Source of the DNA: Rhizobium sp. Root274
GTDB taxonomy: Bacteria; Pseudomonadota; Alphaproteobacteria; Rhizobiales; Rhizobiaceae
Assembly: GCF_001429245.1 (NCBI RefSeq)
Contig: NZ_LMJE01000001.1
Coordinates: forward strand, 1,186,309 to 1,250,308
Direction of reading: 5' to 3'
Length of the DNA stretch: 64,000 nucleotides
The notes under the pieces are model-generated. The model saw only the letters and a list, made by a program, of their open reading frames with translations. It was not told the DNA's origin and ran no database searches. Numbering within the stretch: position 1 is the stretch's first letter; every line of letters begins with the position of its first letter. Shown in pieces: positions 33,079-44,788 of the stretch. A program made the translations under genes and the position numbers.

Positions 33079-34251
33079 TTATCCCTGATGCTTTTCCAGC
33101 GCCTGCAGCAACTGCTCGATGTCGGTCCAGAGCTCCGCCTCTTCTTCCAGACCGATGCTGAGCCGCAGGACGATGTCTGGACCCTTCCAGGGGGTGACGC
33201 TTCGATGCCTTGCGACCGGCATGGGGGCAACCAGGCTGCGGGTGCCGCCCCAGGATGCTCCGATGGCGAAGAGCCTGAAGGCATCGAGCGCTGTGGCAAT
33301 CCCGGCTGATGCGGCCTGATTGAAGACAATGCCGAACACGCCGCTCGAGCCGAGGAAATCCCTTTGCCAGATCGCATGCCCCGGCGAGGATTTGAGCGCC
33401 GGATGCAGCACGCGATCGACCAGCGGATGGTCAGCCAGTCGATGGGCAAAGTCCAGAGCCACCCGCTCCGAATGGCGAAGACGCAGGCTGAGTGTCTCGA
33501 AGCCACGCAGGACCAGGGATGCGTCGTCGGGCGAGACGCCGACGCCGAAGCGGCCCATCTGTGATCGGATGGGCGCAATCAGCCGCTCATTGGCCACCGT
33601 GAGTGAGCCCATCAGCACGTCGGAATGGCCGGAGACGAACTTGGTCAGCGCTTCGGTGACGAAATCGGCGCCGTGGCAAAGCGGCTTGTAGTTGAGCGGG
33701 GTCGCCCAGGTGTTGTCCAAGCCAACCAGCGCGCCATGGGCATGGGCAATCGCTGCGATCTTCGGCAGGTCGATTACCTCCATCGTCGTTGATCCCGGGC
33801 TCTCACACCAGACGATGCGGGTGGTTGATTTTATCTTTGCGGCGACGTCCTGCGGGTCGAGCGGATCGAAGTAATCCACGCCCACGCCGAGCCGGCGCAG
33901 ATCCGTTTCGGCAAAATCCCGCATTGGCGGATAGACGCTGTCGACCATCAGGACATGGTCTCCGGCAGAGAGGAAGGGCAGGATCGCAAGGATATTGGCG
34001 GTCTGACCAGACGGTGCAAGGAAGGTCCAGGCGCCCTGCTCAAGGGCGTTCAGCTTGGCTTCGAGCGTCCGGGTCGTCGGCGTTCCGTAGAGGCCGTAGC
34101 TGTAGCCCTCATGGCCGCGCTCACCGCGTGCCGCATAGGATGCCGCATCCTTGAAGACGATCGTCGAGCCACGGTGGACGGCGACACCCAACGGATCAAA
34201 CCCTTCTTGGGATACCGCGGGGGTCAGAACACATCGGGTGCTATCGCGCAT
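33079..34251 (-). CDS. Cystathionine beta-lyase-like PLP enzyme
   Basis: The protein is 390 residues of the Cys/Met metabolism PLP family. It has HRGSTIVFKDAASY, YSYGLYGTPTTRTLEAKLN, FLAPSGQTANILAILPFLSAGD, VWCESPGSTTMEVIDLP, LDNTWATPLN and the Schiff-base Lys in ALTKFVSGHSDVLMG. The closest known type is cystathionine beta-lyase (MetC), which splits C-S bonds to release pyruvate, ammonia and a thiol. It closes the ABC importer - PLP enzyme - hydantoinase gene string (112 bp gap from the hydantoinase), so its substrate may be the product of that pathway. Confidence 0.85.
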   Translation of the reverse strand: MRDSTRCVLTPAVSQEGFDPLGVAVHRGSTIVFKDAASYAARGERGHEGYSYGLYGTPTTRTLEAKLNALEQGAWTFLAPSGQTANILAILPFLSAGDHVLMVDSVYPPMRDFAETDLRRLGVGVDYFDPLDPQDVAAKIKSTTRIVWCESPGSTTMEVIDLPKIAAIAHAHGALVGLDNTWATPLNYKPLCHGADFVTEALTKFVSGHSDVLMGSLTVANERLIAPIRSQMGRFGVGVSPDDASLVLRGFETLSLRLRHSERVALDFAHRLADHPLVDRVLHPALKSSPGHAIWQRDFLGSSGVFGIVFNQAASAGIATALDAFRLFAIGASWGGTRSLVAPMPVARHRSVTPWKGPDIVLRLSIGLEEEAELWTDIEQLLQALEKHQG

Positions 34252-34363
34252 GAGACGGGCCTTTCGGGAGCTGGCGGCCCGAACAGAAGCCTATTTGCAC
34301 GGCTTAATCCATAGGCCAGATCTTACCCTTGACGGCTTCCGGCCACATCAGCGGACAAAGTCC

Positions 34364-35788
34364 TTACCCTGAGCTCCGCAGATGCGCCTCGACAAGATTG
34401 CTTCGCTGCCGGGCCTGGTAGCGGCCAGATGGCACGGGGGAGAGGAGATCTTGGCCGTCGGTAATTGTCTGGCCTCGCACCAGCAGGCGCACCGGCCAGC
34501 CGCGCACCTCCAGCCCTTCGTAAGGCGTATAATCTGCGCCGTGCTGCAGCAGATCATTGGTCAGCATGACCCGCTTGTCCGGGTCCCAGAGTGCGATGTC
34601 GGCATCGGCGCCGATCGCGATCGTGCCCTTTTGCGGATACATGCCATAGAGCTTGGCGTGGTTGGTCGACGTCATCGCCACGAAGCGGTTGATGTCGATA
34701 CGGCCCTTCATCACGCCCTCGGAAAACAGGATCGGCAGGCGCGTCGCGACACCCGGGATACCATTCGGAATCCAGCGGAAGTGGCGCTTGCCCTTTTCAT
34801 TCAGCTTGCCTTCCGGATCGTCAAAGCGGAAGGGACAGTGGTCGGAGGAGAAAAGGTCGAAGACGCCCTGCTCGATGCCTTCCCAGCAGGCGTTCTGGCT
34901 TGCCTTATCGCGCGGCGGCGGCGAGCAGACGAATTTCGCGCCATCCAGGCCTTCAAGATCCAGATCGTCGGCCGTCAGCATCAGATATTGCGGACAGGTC
35001 TCGCCGGCAATCTTCTGGCCGCGCTTTCGGGCACGGCGGATTTCCTCCATGGCCTCGCGATTGGAGACATGGACGATGACGATCGGCACATCGACGATTT
35101 CGGCGAGCGACAGCGCCCGATGGGTCGCCTCGCGCTCGGCCGCAACCGGCCTGGTCGTCGCGTGATATTTCGGGGCGAACTTGCCCTCTTCCTCATGGCG
35201 GCCGATCAGATAGCGGATCGCGTCTTCGTTCTCGCAGTGGACCATGACCAGAGCGCCGGTGCGCCGTGCCGTATCGAGCGTCGCCAGGATCTCGTCGTCG
35301 CGCAGGCGCAGTCCCTCATAGGTCATGAAGACCTTCAGCGACGTATAACCGTCTTCGACGAGGGCCGGCAGTTCCTGGCCGAGCACCTCGGCCGTCGGAT
35401 CGGTGATCACGAGGTGGAAGGAGACGTCGACATGACATTTGCCCTCCGCCTTGTTGTGGTAGACCTTCAGTGCCTCGCGCAGTGACTGGCCCTTCTCCTG
35501 CATGCAGAAGGCAAGCACCGTGCTGTTGCCGCCGATCGCAGCGGAGCGTGTGCCACTGGCAAAATCATCCGCCATGACGATGCCGTCGCCGGAGGGCTGG
35601 TCGAGATGCACATGGCTGTCGATACCGCCGGGAAGAACGAATAGACCGGTTGCGTCGATGACCTCGTCGGCATCGGTCAGGCCAAGCGCCAGCGCTGCGA
35701 TACGGCCGTCCTTGATGCCGACGTCGCTGACAAAGGTGTCACTTGCCGTCACCACAGTCCCGTTGCGGATCACCGTATCGAAGCGCAT
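34364..35788 (-). CDS. Dihydropyrimidinase/hydantoinase family amidohydrolase
   Basis: The protein is 474 residues from the ATG at 35788 (AAGGAC upstream). It is a cyclic amidohydrolase with metal ligands in GGIDSHVHLDQPSGD and the carboxylated Lys in YTSLKVFMTYEGLRLRD. LVMVHCENEDAI, VIVHVSNREAMEEI, GETCPQYLML and SSDHCPFRF follow. It opens dihydropyrimidines or 5-substituted hydantoins. It lies 25 bases after a class V PLP enzyme and downstream of an amino-acid ABC importer, so a hydantoin or thio-ring substrate is more likely than uracil breakdown (no carbamoylase or dehydrogenase nearby). Confidence 0.88.
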   Translation of the reverse strand: MRFDTVIRNGTVVTASDTFVSDVGIKDGRIAALALGLTDADEVIDATGLFVLPGGIDSHVHLDQPSGDGIVMADDFASGTRSAAIGGNSTVLAFCMQEKGQSLREALKVYHNKAEGKCHVDVSFHLVITDPTAEVLGQELPALVEDGYTSLKVFMTYEGLRLRDDEILATLDTARRTGALVMVHCENEDAIRYLIGRHEEEGKFAPKYHATTRPVAAEREATHRALSLAEIVDVPIVIVHVSNREAMEEIRRARKRGQKIAGETCPQYLMLTADDLDLEGLDGAKFVCSPPPRDKASQNACWEGIEQGVFDLFSSDHCPFRFDDPEGKLNEKGKRHFRWIPNGIPGVATRLPILFSEGVMKGRIDINRFVAMTSTNHAKLYGMYPQKGTIAIGADADIALWDPDKRVMLTNDLLQHGADYTPYEGLEVRGWPVRLLVRGQTITDGQDLLSPVPSGRYQARQRSNLVEAHLRSSG

Positions 35789-35813
35789 GCATCTGTCCTT
35801 CTCGTTGACGTCT

Positions 35814-37079
35814 TCAGCTCGCTTTGGCCAGCCCCGCTTCGCTGGCGAGGATGCGGTCGAGGGCTGATGTGAACCGATCCACTTCCTCGACCGTGTTGTA
35901 ATGCACCATCGAGACGCGCAGCATGCCGCCATGGTCGGTCAGGCCGAGATATTCGGCAAGCCGGCGCGAATGGAAATCGCCAAAGCGCATGGCAATCTTC
36001 TCGGCATCCATGGCCTTGCAGAGGTCGGCTGCCTCGCGTCCGTCGAAACGGAAGGCGATGGTCGGCACACGCTGGCTGTCACGGTTGACGGACTGTCCGA
36101 TGATGCGGCAGTCATTGCGCGAGCGGAGATAGGTCAGAAGCCGCTCGGTCAGGGCGTTTTCCTGCACAGTGATCGCGCCATAAGCGGCCTCGATCTTGGC
36201 GCGCGTGCTGCCGGTTTCGCCGGCCTGCTCGCCGAGTGTCGTCAGGTAGTCGACGATCCCGCAGGTCGAGTAGGCAAGCTCATAGTTCGGATTGCCCGGC
36301 TCAAGTTTGCCCGGGACTTTGTCCTTGCCGTAGAAATAGTGGTAGAGCGTGTCGAGCTCGAGCAGCAGTTCGTAACGGGCATACATCAGCGCATAATGCG
36401 GACCATAGGTCTTGTAGAGGCTGAATACGTAATAATCGACATCGAAGGCCTGCACATCGACAGCGCGGTGCGGCGCATAGGCGACAGCATCGACGCAGAT
36501 CTTCGCGCCACGCGCATGGACGAAATCGGCGATTTCGCGGATCGGGTTGATCGAACCCAGGATGTTCGAGCAATGGGTGACGCAGACGAGTTTTGTGCGG
36601 TCACTCATCAAAGGGGCAAGGTCCGCGAGGTCGAGCGTCAGCGTCTCCTTGTTGAGTGGCCAGATCTTCAAGACAACGCCGCGCTCCTGCAGGCGGTCCC
36701 ATGGGCCGATGTTCGATTCATGATCCGCCACGGTGATGATGATTTCGTCGCCGGCCGAAAGCTGGCTGTGCATGGCCCGGGCAAGGTTCTGGATAAGCGC
36801 GGTCGTCGAGTTGCCGAAGACGATTTCTTCCGGACGGCTGGCATTGACGAGGTGCATGGCTGCTGTGCGCGCCTCGTAAAGGGCAGCCGCTGCGGCCTGG
36901 GACACCTCGTAGGAGCCGCCGATCTGGACATTCTTCTCGTAGAGGAACGTGTTGATCCGCTCGACGGCGCCCTTCAGGATCTGCGATCCGCCAGCATTGT
37001 CGAAAAAGGTCCAGCCGCGGTCGAGGCCGGGAAACTGGCTGCGGACATAGTCGAGATGGAGCGTTGAAGCGGTGGCCAT
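35814..37079 (-). CDS. Cysteine desulfurase-like class V PLP enzyme
   Basis: The protein has 421 residues. It has the class V aminotransferase fold: LDRGWTFFDNAGGSQIL, VFGNSTTALIQNLARAM, ITVADHESNIGPWDRL, THCSNILGSINPI, CVDAVAYAPHRAVD and the PLP Lys in FSLYKTYGPHYALMYA. The C-terminal end has GGMLRVSMVHYNT. I do not see the catalytic Cys loop expected of IscS or SufS before that motif, so it may be a C-S lyase, an epimerase-type or aminotransferase variant rather than a cluster desulfurase. It is in an operon with the ABC importer and hydantoinase. Confidence 0.82.
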   Translation of the reverse strand: MATASTLHLDYVRSQFPGLDRGWTFFDNAGGSQILKGAVERINTFLYEKNVQIGGSYEVSQAAAAALYEARTAAMHLVNASRPEEIVFGNSTTALIQNLARAMHSQLSAGDEIIITVADHESNIGPWDRLQERGVVLKIWPLNKETLTLDLADLAPLMSDRTKLVCVTHCSNILGSINPIREIADFVHARGAKICVDAVAYAPHRAVDVQAFDVDYYVFSLYKTYGPHYALMYARYELLLELDTLYHYFYGKDKVPGKLEPGNPNYELAYSTCGIVDYLTTLGEQAGETGSTRAKIEAAYGAITVQENALTERLLTYLRSRNDCRIIGQSVNRDSQRVPTIAFRFDGREAADLCKAMDAEKIAMRFGDFHSRRLAEYLGLTDHGGMLRVSMVHYNTVEEVDRFTSALDRILASEAGLAKAS

Positions 37080-37108
37080 TCTTGGCGTCCTCCGGATTTT
37101 CTTCTTGT

Positions 37109-37852
37109 TCAGTGTTCGAGGACCGCGCGCAGGAAGCCGCGCGTCCGTTCATGCCTCGGGGCATCGAAGATTTCAGCCGGGGTGCCGGCCTCTACCAGCC
37201 TCCCGCCATCCATGAAGATCACCCGGTCGGCGACCTGACGGGCAAAGCCCATTTCGTGGGTGACGACGATCATGGTGACGCCGGTACCGGCGAGTTTGCG
37301 CATGACATCCAGCACCTCCCCGACCATTTCCGGATCGAGCGAGGAGGTCGGTTCGTCGAAGAGGAGAACACGCGGCTCCATGGCGAGAGCCCGGGCGATG
37401 GCCACGCGCTGCTGCTGACCGCCAGAGAGCTGGCCCGGGAATTTCTCGGCCTGCTCCCCAATGCCGACGCGGGCAAGCAGTTCGCGCGCCTTGCGTTCGG
37501 CATCGACAGGTGACGTTCCCCGAACTCGCATCGGCGCCAGCATGACGTTTTTCAACACCGTCATATGCGGAAAGAGATTGAAGGACTGGAAGACCATGCC
37601 GACCTCGGCCCTCACCTTGGCGAGTGCCGGGCCGGGTTCGACCCGGATGCTGTCGACGGTGATGCGGCTATCGGGCTCAAACGCTTCGAGGTGATTGATG
37701 CAGCGGATCAGCGTCGATTTGCCGGAGCCCGAGGGACCGATGACGCAGACCACCTCGCCTTCGGCGATGTCGAGATCGATGCCGTGCAGAACGGTGAAGG
37801 TGCCATAGGCCTTTTTCAGGCCTCGGATAGAGATGAGCGGGGCCTTGTCCAT
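37109..37852 (-). CDS. Amino-acid ABC transporter ATP-binding protein
   Basis: The protein has 247 residues. It has Walker [16 protein letters not shown], the Q-loop in [18 protein letters not shown], signature [19 protein letters not shown], Walker [15 protein letters not shown] and H-loop [11 protein letters not shown], as in GlnQ/HisP/ArtP. The start shares a base with the permease stop (TGATG). It powers the importer encoded by the next two genes. Confidence 0.95.
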   Translation of the reverse strand: MDKAPLISIRGLKKAYGTFTVLHGIDLDIAEGEVVCVIGPSGSGKSTLIRCINHLEAFEPDSRITVDSIRVEPGPALAKVRAEVGMVFQSFNLFPHMTVLKNVMLAPMRVRGTSPVDAERKARELLARVGIGEQAEKFPGQLSGGQQQRVAIARALAMEPRVLLFDEPTSSLDPEMVGEVLDVMRKLAGTGVTMIVVTHEMGFARQVADRVIFMDGGRLVEAGTPAEIFDAPRHERTRGFLRAVLEH

Positions 37853-38523
37853 CAGCGTTTCCCCCGGCTGAAATGTTTCTCAAGACGGGCGACGACCGCG
37901 ACCATCGGCCAGAGCAGCGCGATGTAGATGAGGGCTGCCCCAATCAGCGGCGTCGGGTTGGCCGCGAGCGCCTGGGCTTGCGTGGCCTGCTTGAGCAGAT
38001 CCGGCATCGCAACGACCGAGGCGAGCGCGGTATCCTTCATGACGTTGATGCAGTTGTTGGTGAGCGGCGGAATGACGATGCGGATCGCCTGCGGCAAGAT
38101 CACGTCGATCATCGTGTCCTTGTTGGACAGGCCAAGCGCTGCCGAAGCTTCGAACTGGCCATGCGGGATGGCTTCGATACCGGCGCGGAAGATTTCGGCG
38201 GTGTAAGCGGCAGAGACCAGCGAGAGCGCGGTGACGGCTGAGAGGAACGGCGAGAGGCGAATGCCGACGAAGGGCAGCGCATAGTAGACGACGATCAGCA
38301 GCACTAGCAGCGGGATCGAACGGAAGATGTCGATATAGATGCGGATGACGAGCTTGATGAAGCCCGGCGCATAGAGCCTGGTCACGGCGAGGAAGAGGCC
38401 GCCGACAAGGCCAACCAGAATGCTGGTGATGCCGATCTCCAGCGTGACGACCAGCCCCCACAGAAGCTGTGGCAGGCTGTCGATCATCACCTGCAGATTG
38501 AAGAAGGTATTGAGAAGTGTCAT
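37852..38523 (-). CDS. Amino-acid ABC transporter permease
   Basis: The protein is 223 residues with five or six hydrophobic helices. It has the His/Glu/Gln permease pattern: [44 protein letters not shown] and the EAA loop [24 protein letters not shown]. It partners the ATPase (overlapping start) and the periplasmic binding protein just upstream. Only one permease gene is present, so it may act as a homodimer. Confidence 0.93.
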   Translation of the reverse strand: MTLLNTFFNLQVMIDSLPQLLWGLVVTLEIGITSILVGLVGGLFLAVTRLYAPGFIKLVIRIYIDIFRSIPLLVLLIVVYYALPFVGIRLSPFLSAVTALSLVSAAYTAEIFRAGIEAIPHGQFEASAALGLSNKDTMIDVILPQAIRIVIPPLTNNCINVMKDTALASVVAMPDLLKQATQAQALAANPTPLIGAALIYIALLWPMVAVVARLEKHFSRGKR

Positions 38524-38586
38524 GCCGCCTTGGTCCCCGTGGCAGGCCGGCGGGACAGATGTGCCCCGCCGGTCGCGTTTCGAGCG

Positions 38587-39384
38587 TTACTTGCCCTTGG
38601 GCATGTCGAGGACGGCAACCGTCGAGGTCGTGTCTTCAGCCTTGGCGCCGAACCAGGTCTCGTGCAGCTTGGCGATGAAGCCCTCGCCCTTCAGCGTGGT
38701 GATGACGGCATTCACCTCGGTTGCGAGCGGATCGTTCTTGTTGAACATGATCGAATATTTCTCGCCGGTCGGGATGCGCTCGACCACCTTCAGTTCCGGC
38801 TTGTCTTTCACGTAGTAAAGAAGCGCCGGGATGTCGGAGATGTAGCCATCAACACGGCCCGCGACGAGGTCGAGCATGGCCGGCTGCAGGCCTTCGAAGC
38901 GGCGGATCTCGCCGAGCTTATAGTCGCCCTTGTGCGCGTCGGCCCACATGTCGCCGGTCGAGCCGGTGTCGACGCCGACGACCTTGTCGGCCATGTCCTT
39001 GAGGCCGGTGATGCCGGAGGCGGCGGTGACGGTCAGCGACTGGTCGCTGTCATAATAGGGCTGCGCGAAGGTGACCGATTCGAGGCGCTTTTCGGTGATG
39101 GTGATCGAGGAGATCGCCATGTTGATGCGGCCGGACTGGACGGCCGGGAAGAGGCCGTTAAACGGCGTATTGACGAACTCGACCGTCTTGCCGAGGCGCT
39201 TGGCGATTTCGTTGACGAGGTCGACCTCGAAACCGGTGACCTTGCCGCTGGCGTCTTCGAATTCCCAGGGCACGTTGCCGATGTTGGCGCCGACGGTGAG
39301 ATCGGCAGAATGGGCCGCTCCCGTGGCGAAGACGCCAAACAGGCCCGCCAGGAGGGTGATCTTGATGCTGGATGTACGTGTCAT
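38587..39384 (-). CDS. ABC transporter periplasmic substrate-binding protein
   Basis: The protein is 265 residues from the ATG at 39384 (AAGGGGAA upstream), with a Sec signal MTRTSSIKITLLAGLFGVFA cut near AHSAD. It is a family 3 binding protein: ADLTVGANIGNVPWEFEDASG, KVTGFEVDLVNEIAKRLGKTVEFV, GRINMAISSITITEKRLESV and a late VGVDTGSTGDMW. These bind polar amino acids or cyclic relatives. It heads the operon, right under the palindromic operator. Confidence 0.93.
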   Translation of the reverse strand: MTRTSSIKITLLAGLFGVFATGAAHSADLTVGANIGNVPWEFEDASGKVTGFEVDLVNEIAKRLGKTVEFVNTPFNGLFPAVQSGRINMAISSITITEKRLESVTFAQPYYDSDQSLTVTAASGITGLKDMADKVVGVDTGSTGDMWADAHKGDYKLGEIRRFEGLQPAMLDLVAGRVDGYISDIPALLYYVKDKPELKVVERIPTGEKYSIMFNKNDPLATEVNAVITTLKGEGFIAKLHETWFGAKAEDTTSTVAVLDMPKGK

Positions 39385-39432
39385 GAGAGTTCCCCTTGTT
39401 TTTTGAACATGACTCAATCTACATTTGGTCTA

Positions 39433-39447
39433 ACTGGTCAGACCAGT
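39433..39447. promoter_or_regulatory. Palindromic GntR/FadR-type operator
   Basis: A perfect 15-bp palindrome ACTGGTC-A-GACCAGT contains TGGTCAGACCA, which fits the FadR-subfamily pattern TNGTNNNACNA. A near copy starts at 39426. It lies between the divergent importer operon and the GntR/FCD gene at 39543, probably the binding site of that regulator. Confidence 0.72.
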
Positions 39448-39542
39448 CAGGCCAAACAAGCATGCTCGTTTCCGCTTGGCAAGGTGGCTTGTGAAAAAAT
39501 ACAATGCCGGCGCCAGAGGGCACGGATCGGAAAAGGAATCGC

Positions 39543-40241
39543 ATGTTCAACAAGACGCTTGTTCCACAGTCGGTGGCACGCGAGATCCAGACCATGATCC
39601 AGTCCGGCCAGTTGAAGGCCGGCGAGAAAATCCCTTCACAGCGGGAATTTTCGCAAAAGTTCGGCATCAGCCGCGCATCATTGCGCGAGGCACTGCTGAC
39701 GCTGGAAACGCTCGGCCTTCTGAAGACCGAGGCGGGGCGCGGCACCTTTGTCGTCAAGCCTACCCAAAGTGCCAGCGGCACACCGGGCCATATGGCACCC
39801 TGGCGCTATTCCGATAGCTATTCCGTCTTCGACGTCTTCCAGACGCGTATCCTGCTCGAAGGCGAGATCGCGCGGCTTGCCGCCGGGCGGCTGACGCAAT
39901 TGCAGCTCGACCGGATGGAGCAGGCGACCCGCACGATGGAAGAGTGCTGGGCCAATCAGGATCTGCTCGCCAATGTCGAGGCCGATCTCGATTTTCACGG
40001 GACGATCGTCTCCGCCTGTTCGAACGCGATGCTGAAGGCGCTCTACCAGACGGTGCGCGATCAGGTGACGGAAACCCAGCGCCAGCCGATCCCGATCACC
40101 GATCCGGAGCGCATGCGCGAATCGATCGGCGAACACCGCAAGATTATTGCGGCGCTCAGGGCCAATGACGGCCAGAGGGTGAAGCTGGAGATGGAAACCC
40201 ATATCCGCAACACGGCGCGCTGCGCCGGGCTTGAGCCTTAA
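39543..40241 (+). CDS. GntR-family (FCD domain) transcriptional regulator
   Basis: The protein is 232 residues from the ATG at 39543 (AAGGA upstream). It has a winged helix, LKAGEKIPSQREFSQKFGIS then RASLREALLTLETLGLLKTE, and an FCD ligand domain (FQTRILLEGEIARLAAGRLT, and metal-site His in DLDFHGTIVSAC and GEHRKIIAAL). It is divergent from the importer-hydantoinase operon and faces the palindrome at 39433, so it likely controls that operon in response to a small acid or the transported substrate. Its stop codon overlaps that of oxyR. Confidence 0.9.
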   Translation: MFNKTLVPQSVAREIQTMIQSGQLKAGEKIPSQREFSQKFGISRASLREALLTLETLGLLKTEAGRGTFVVKPTQSASGTPGHMAPWRYSDSYSVFDVFQTRILLEGEIARLAAGRLTQLQLDRMEQATRTMEECWANQDLLANVEADLDFHGTIVSACSNAMLKALYQTVRDQVTETQRQPIPITDPERMRESIGEHRKIIAALRANDGQRVKLEMETHIRNTARCAGLEP

Positions 40242-41149
40242 GCCGCCACCGTCGCTCGCAGTTGAGAAGCCGCATCGCGCACGACATCGGCGACGTCCGT
40301 CAGCTGTCTCGCAATCGGGCTCGTCTTGCGCCAGATCATGCCGATCGTGCGAGACGGCTGTGGCTCCTGGAAGCGCGCAATGGAGACGGCAGCCGAGCGC
40401 GTCTCAACCGACATTGCGATTTCCGGGATGAGCGTGACCCCGATGCCGGCGCCCACCATCTGAACCAGGGTCGTCAGCGAACTGCCGTCGAGGATTTCGC
40501 GCGGGCGCACCGAGCCCATGTCGCAGAAGGAGAGCGCCTGTTCGCGGAAACAATGTCCCTCTTCAAGCAGAAGCAGGCGCATCTCGCGCAAGTTATCCTT
40601 GCTCGGCACCGGCTTTGCCTCATCCTCCAGCGGACGGACCAGCACGAAGCTCTCTTCGAAGAGCGGGATTTCCTCCATCGACGGTTCGGACACCGGAAGC
40701 GCGACGATGGCCGTATCGAGCCGTCCATCCGCCAGCTCCTGGATCAGCTTCGGCGTCACGGTTTCGCGGACATGGATATCGAGATCCGCATTGGCGCTGG
40801 TCAGACTAGAGATCAGCGCCGGCAGCAGATAGGGCGCAACGGTGGGGATGACCCCGATGCGGAGCCGTCCGACGAGCTGGCTGCGATGGGCGCGGGCGAG
40901 ATCACCGAGTTCATCGACAGAGCGCAGAATATCGCGCACCCGAAGCAGGAATTCTTCGCCAAAAGCCGAGAGCCGGAGCTGCCGGGCCGCACGCTCGAAG
41001 AGTTCTGCGCCCAGCGTGTCTTCCAGCTCCTTGATCTGTACTGAGAGCGCCGGCTGGGAAATCGAACAGGCCTCGGCCGCGCGGCCAAAATGGCCATGAC
41101 GAGCCAGAGCATCGAAATAGCGCAGCTGCCGGAGGGTAAAATTGATCAT
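40238..41149 (-). CDS. oxyR: LysR-type hydrogen peroxide regulator OxyR
   Basis: The protein has 303 residues. The N-terminal winged helix is FTLRQLRYFDALARHGHFGRAAEACSISQPALSVQIKELE. The redox Cys pair is conserved in EEGHCFREQALSFCDMG (the equivalents of C199 and C208), which separates it from generic LysR proteins. It is divergent from katG across 240 bp, the classic Rhizobiaceae arrangement where oxidised OxyR activates katG. Its stop overlaps the stop of the convergent GntR gene. Confidence 0.93.
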   Translation of the reverse strand: MINFTLRQLRYFDALARHGHFGRAAEACSISQPALSVQIKELEDTLGAELFERAARQLRLSAFGEEFLLRVRDILRSVDELGDLARAHRSQLVGRLRIGVIPTVAPYLLPALISSLTSANADLDIHVRETVTPKLIQELADGRLDTAIVALPVSEPSMEEIPLFEESFVLVRPLEDEAKPVPSKDNLREMRLLLLEEGHCFREQALSFCDMGSVRPREILDGSSLTTLVQMVGAGIGVTLIPEIAMSVETRSAAVSIARFQEPQPSRTIGMIWRKTSPIARQLTDVADVVRDAASQLRATVAA

Positions 41150-43567
<2,418 letters not shown>

Positions 43568-43615
43568 TGCGATTTGATGGGCCGGCACTCCTTACGGGGT
43601 GCCGGCATCTGCGAA

Positions 43616-43647
43616 AGCCGGAGATGCCGCCGCGTCTCCGGCTTTTT
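43616..43647 (+). terminator. katG terminator
   Basis: The 9-bp stem AGCCGGAGA / TCTCCGGCT with a 10-base loop is followed by TTTT. A second GC-rich hairpin lies just before it (43581-43606, GCCGGCAC / GTGCCGGC). Both sit between the convergent katG and exporter genes. Confidence 0.85.
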
Positions 43648-43672
43648 GCGTTCCGGATGAGCGATTGGACGC

Positions 43673-44785
43673 TTAACGCAAAAAGGCGCGAAACCGCCGC
43701 AGCGAGAGGGCGAAGAACACGCTGGAAATGGCAACAAGGGCCAAGAGCTGCGGCCAGACCACCGAGATCCCGGCATCACGAAACAGCACAGCCTGGGCCA
43801 GAATGACGAAATGGGTGTTGGGCGCCAGCGTCATGATCCATTGAATCACCTCCGGCATGCTTTCCCTTGGCGTCATGCCGCCAGACAGGATCTGCAGCGG
43901 CAGGAGCACCAGCATCAGCAAAAGCCCGAATTGCGGCATGGAGCCGGCGACGGTTGCGAGGAAGATGCCCATGCAGGTGGCCGCGACGAGCTGAAGGGCG
44001 GCTCCTAGAATGAACAGCAGGATCGACCCATGCAACGGCACCTGCAAAGCCCCCTCGACCACGACCAGTAGCGAGAAGATCGTCGCCAGAAGGACAACAA
44101 GGCCCATGGACCAGATCTTGCTCAGCATGATCTCCGACGGGCTGACCGGCATGACCAGAAGATGCTCGATGGTGCCGTGTTCACGCTCGCGGATAAGGGC
44201 AGCCCCCGTCAGGATGATCGACAACATAGTCACCGCCGAGATGACCTCAGTGATCGAGCCAAACCAGCTCTTGTCGAGTTCGGGATTGAAGCGCGAGCGC
44301 AGCACCAGATTGGCCGGCACCGTGGTGGCGTCGCGGCCACGATCGAGAAATCCGTTCAGTTCGGTGGTGACGATCTGCTGGATGTAACCGCCGCCGGTAA
44401 AGGCCTGGGTCATCTGCGTCGCGTCGATGTTCAGCTGGATCCGTGGAGCTTTCCCCGCCAGCAGATCCCTCTGGAAACTCGGGGGAATATCCAGCACGAA
44501 GGTGTCCAGACCTGAATTCATGCGCGGATCTATCTCAGCCGGGGTGATCAGCTTCGGAGGCAGGAAATAGGGTGGATAAAAGGCTGCGATGATGCGCTCC
44601 GAGGCAGGCGAACGATCCTCGTCGACAATGGCAATGGCGGCCTTGTTCAGCGTTTCCGGTTCCGCCGTTGCGGCGGTGTAGATGTTCACGGTGAAGGCAT
44701 AGAGGATCAGCAGCAGGAGTGCCGGGTCGCGGACAAGGCCCCGCAGTTCCTTGATGCCAAGCTGGAAGATTGTCGCCAGTCGCAT
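43673..44785 (-). CDS. ABC-2 type permease (YhhJ-like)
   Basis: The 370-residue protein starts with a membrane helix (LLLILYAFTVNIYTAATA). A roughly 150-residue extracytoplasmic domain follows (AAIAIVDEDRSPASERIIAAF, VLDIPPSFQRDLL), then five helices with ALIREREHGTIEHLLVMPVSPSE. This is the ABC-2 permease layout of the YhhJ/YbhR type. It is 3 bases after the RbbA-like gene. It probably forms the export channel with that protein. Confidence 0.87.
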   Translation of the reverse strand: MRLATIFQLGIKELRGLVRDPALLLLILYAFTVNIYTAATAEPETLNKAAIAIVDEDRSPASERIIAAFYPPYFLPPKLITPAEIDPRMNSGLDTFVLDIPPSFQRDLLAGKAPRIQLNIDATQMTQAFTGGGYIQQIVTTELNGFLDRGRDATTVPANLVLRSRFNPELDKSWFGSITEVISAVTMLSIILTGAALIREREHGTIEHLLVMPVSPSEIMLSKIWSMGLVVLLATIFSLLVVVEGALQVPLHGSILLFILGAALQLVAATCMGIFLATVAGSMPQFGLLLMLVLLPLQILSGGMTPRESMPEVIQWIMTLAPNTHFVILAQAVLFRDAGISVVWPQLLALVAISSVFFALSLRRFRAFLR

Positions 44786-44788
44786 CGC

